IMG/VR virus record: IMGVR_UViG_3300009422_000045
Coordinates: 1 to 23,895 of that record
Strand: one strand, 5' to 3'
DNA length: 23,895 bases
Origin: a virus
Made by a program: the position numbers and the translations under genes
The notes under the pieces: model-generated
Seen by the model: only the letters and a program-made list of their open reading frames with translations
Database searches by the model: none
Told to the model about the DNA's origin: nothing
Shown here: one piece after another, positions 22,182 through 23,895 of the stretch
Layout: the number at the start of each line of letters is the position of its first letter
Numbering within the stretch: position 1 is the stretch's first letter

Positions 22182-23891
22182 ATGGCATACACAATTAATA
22201 AAACAGATGGCACCATAGTAGCCACAGTCGAAGACGGTATTCTTGATACTACAACTTCGCTAAGTTTAATAGGTAGAAATTATCAATCCTACGGTGAAGC
22301 ATTCAATGAAAATTTAGTAAAACTTTTAGAAAATTCAGCAAGTACAACTGCTCCGACTGCTCCTCTTAAAGGCGAATTATGGTTTGATGCATCAGCATCA
22401 AGTCTTAAAGTATACAATGGATCACAATTTACAGAAATCAGCATAAGAAATGCAGCCAGTGCACCAACCTCTGCACTTGCAACAGGCACATTTTGGAATG
22501 ATACTACAAATGACCAATTATACATGTATGACGGAACTGCATTTGACCTAATAGGACCAATTTACAAAACCAGCGATGGCAAATCAGGTTGGTTAGTAGA
22601 CGAGGAACCGTTATCCGCAGGCGGAACTGCAAATGTGGTGTCATTGTATATGGATGGTACTAGAGTTGGTATACTTACAAAAACTGATAGAACACTATCA
22701 TCAACCCCATCTGGATTTACTTCTGCAACGTTGCAGGCAGGACTTACTCTGTATCAAGACACAGACTCAACAACATTTAGAATACATGGCACAGCCACTA
22801 ATGCACTCCAGTTGGGTGGTTCAGAGGCATCCAGTTATCTTGTTAACAATGCAAACCAAACAACATCAGGAACATTTGGTGTTTTAAATGATTCAGGAAT
22901 TTCATTAGGCGCCGACACAGATGCTACAATTTCTATTGTTGATAATGCTTTAACATTTACACAAAATAATGCTAATGAAACAATAGTGTTTAAAATCAAC
23001 AAAGCATCAACAGTAACTACTGCATTAACATTGACTGATCTTGCTAATGTAAGAGTCCATGGTGACTTGCAAGTTGATGGATCATTGGTTACAACTGGTG
23101 CTTCATCATCGTTTGAAAATGCTACATTAATTTTAAACAATGATTCTCCTGCAGACACAAACCTAGGCGCTGGACTTGATATAAGAGGATCCAGCAGTGG
23201 TAATAATATTACATTCTTCGCTGTCAGCGATGGAGGTCCTTTACGATCATCATCTGGGTTGTCAGTTGCTTCTGGCAAAGACTATGACATTGCAGGCACA
23301 TCTATTTTAAGTAGTACTACTTTGGGTTCGTCGGTTGTTGCATCATCGTTGACATCTGTTGGTGCTCTAAACGCTGGGTCAATCACAGCAGGCTTTGGTG
23401 ATATTGATGTAGGAGATTCTAACTACGTAGCCGCTGGCATTGTAAGAGTTGGTGCAATTATTATGCCTTCGACAGGCAATGACGACTCGTCCACTCGAAC
23501 ACAGGTTGATAATTTTAATGACGATGCACAGTTAACATCTGCAAATCCAGAAAAAACTTTAGTAAGTGAAAGAGCAATCAAACAGTATGTTGACAGCAAG
23601 GTGTCTGGCATTATTACTGATTTAGTATTTTCAATGGATGTATCAGGATTAAGCAACGGTTCGATAGCAACTATTTTATCAACTTTAGCACCAGTAGCAA
23701 ACTTCCCCATAGGCACAAAAGCAAGAATAGCCGCAGTAAGTTATTCACCAACATCAACATCATCATACTCTGCGGGGTCAATTGGAAATCCTCAATCTGT
23801 TGTAACATCAACTTCATTGGGAACTTCAAGAAATAATGATCTTGTGTTTATAATTAATTCTGACCCTGCTTGGGCATACTCTTCAGGCTAA
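22182..23891 (+). CDS. Tail-fibre-like structural protein
   Basis: A 569-residue protein, complete (stop at 23889-23891). The N-terminus, AYTINKTDGTIVATVEDGIL followed by SLIGRNYQSYGEAFNENLVKLL (split at 20 residues: SLIGRNYQSYGEAFNEN then LVKLL), is a head typical of marine phage fibre-like proteins. Residues ~60-125 hold two W/F-D repeats (GELWFDASASSLKVYNGSQF and GTFWNDTTNDQLYMYDGTAF). The middle (~190-420) is Ser/Thr/Asn/Gly-rich beta-repeat sequence as in trimeric fibres. Near the end, TLVSERAIKQYVDSKV matches a short helix often placed before the last fibre domain, and the final ~90 residues should be the receptor-proximal tip. The head fits a particle-attached fibre; the receptor is unknown. 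Confidence 0.78.
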   Translation: MAYTINKTDGTIVATVEDGILDTTTSLSLIGRNYQSYGEAFNENLVKLLENSASTTAPTAPLKGELWFDASASSLKVYNGSQFTEISIRNAASAPTSALATGTFWNDTTNDQLYMYDGTAFDLIGPIYKTSDGKSGWLVDEEPLSAGGTANVVSLYMDGTRVGILTKTDRTLSSTPSGFTSATLQAGLTLYQDTDSTTFRIHGTATNALQLGGSEASSYLVNNANQTTSGTFGVLNDSGISLGADTDATISIVDNALTFTQNNANETIVFKINKASTVTTALTLTDLANVRVHGDLQVDGSLVTTGASSSFENATLILNNDSPADTNLGAGLDIRGSSSGNNITFFAVSDGGPLRSSSGLSVASGKDYDIAGTSILSSTTLGSSVVASSLTSVGALNAGSITAGFGDIDVGDSNYVAAGIVRVGAIIMPSTGNDDSSTRTQVDNFNDDAQLTSANPEKTLVSERAIKQYVDSKVSGIITDLVFSMDVSGLSNGSIATILSTLAPVANFPIGTKARIAAVSYSPTSTSSYSAGSIGNPQSVVTSTSLGTSRNNDLVFIINSDPAWAYSSG

Positions 23892-23895
23892 TACT

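Overview
The window looks like part of the virion-structural (baseplate and tail-fibre) cluster of a T4-like, contractile-tailed phage with an AT-rich genome. The strongest anchors are a run of recognisable T4-type baseplate genes in T4 order: a gp5-like hub/spike, a PAAR spike tip, the gp25 wedge/sheath initiator and the gp6 wedge. The AT-rich composition, the long S/T/N/D-rich beta-structured proteins and the general style of the downstream fibre genes resemble marine T4-like phages (cyanophages, pelagiphages). The host cannot be fixed from this window. There are no tRNAs, CRISPR arrays, insertion sequences, integrase or host genes.

Layout. 1-2923: a 5'-truncated structural protein, the gp5-like hub spike and its PAAR tip, tightly packed and probably cotranscribed. 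2933-3397: gp25. 3431-19947: gp6, enlarged to 1159 residues, coupled by a TAATG overlap to a 4345-residue megaprotein that fills over half of the window and sits where T4 has gene 7. 19963-21447: a tail-fibre-like gene on the opposite strand, convergent with the megaprotein. 21509-23891: a conserved-looking structural protein and a second fibre-like protein on the + strand. Coding density is nearly total and no gene-free stretch exceeds 61 bases.

How they should work together. gp5 and PAAR form the membrane-piercing central spike. gp25 and gp6 build the wedge ring and start the sheath. The megaprotein is a mosaic of adhesin-like modules (a cupredoxin-like copper-site domain, carbohydrate-binding-like patches, an FG-GAP-type propeller, a set of GDGST beta modules and glycine-rich GYT repeats), most simply read as a giant baseplate-peripheral or fibre-like protein. 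The two fibre genes would provide receptor contact.

The most unexpected signal is regulatory. The hexamer TAAATA, the core of the T4 late promoter TATAAATA, occurs by my manual scan only four times on the + strand of this AT-rich window, each time exactly 6 bases before an ATG. It also occurs, as a perfect TATAAATA, 7 bases before the ATG of the only minus-strand gene. None of these starts has a Shine-Dalgarno sequence, whereas the two genes that start inside an overlap do. This suggests late promoters that fire at or next to the start codon, giving leaderless or near-leaderless late mRNAs, and counter-selection of the hexamer inside genes.
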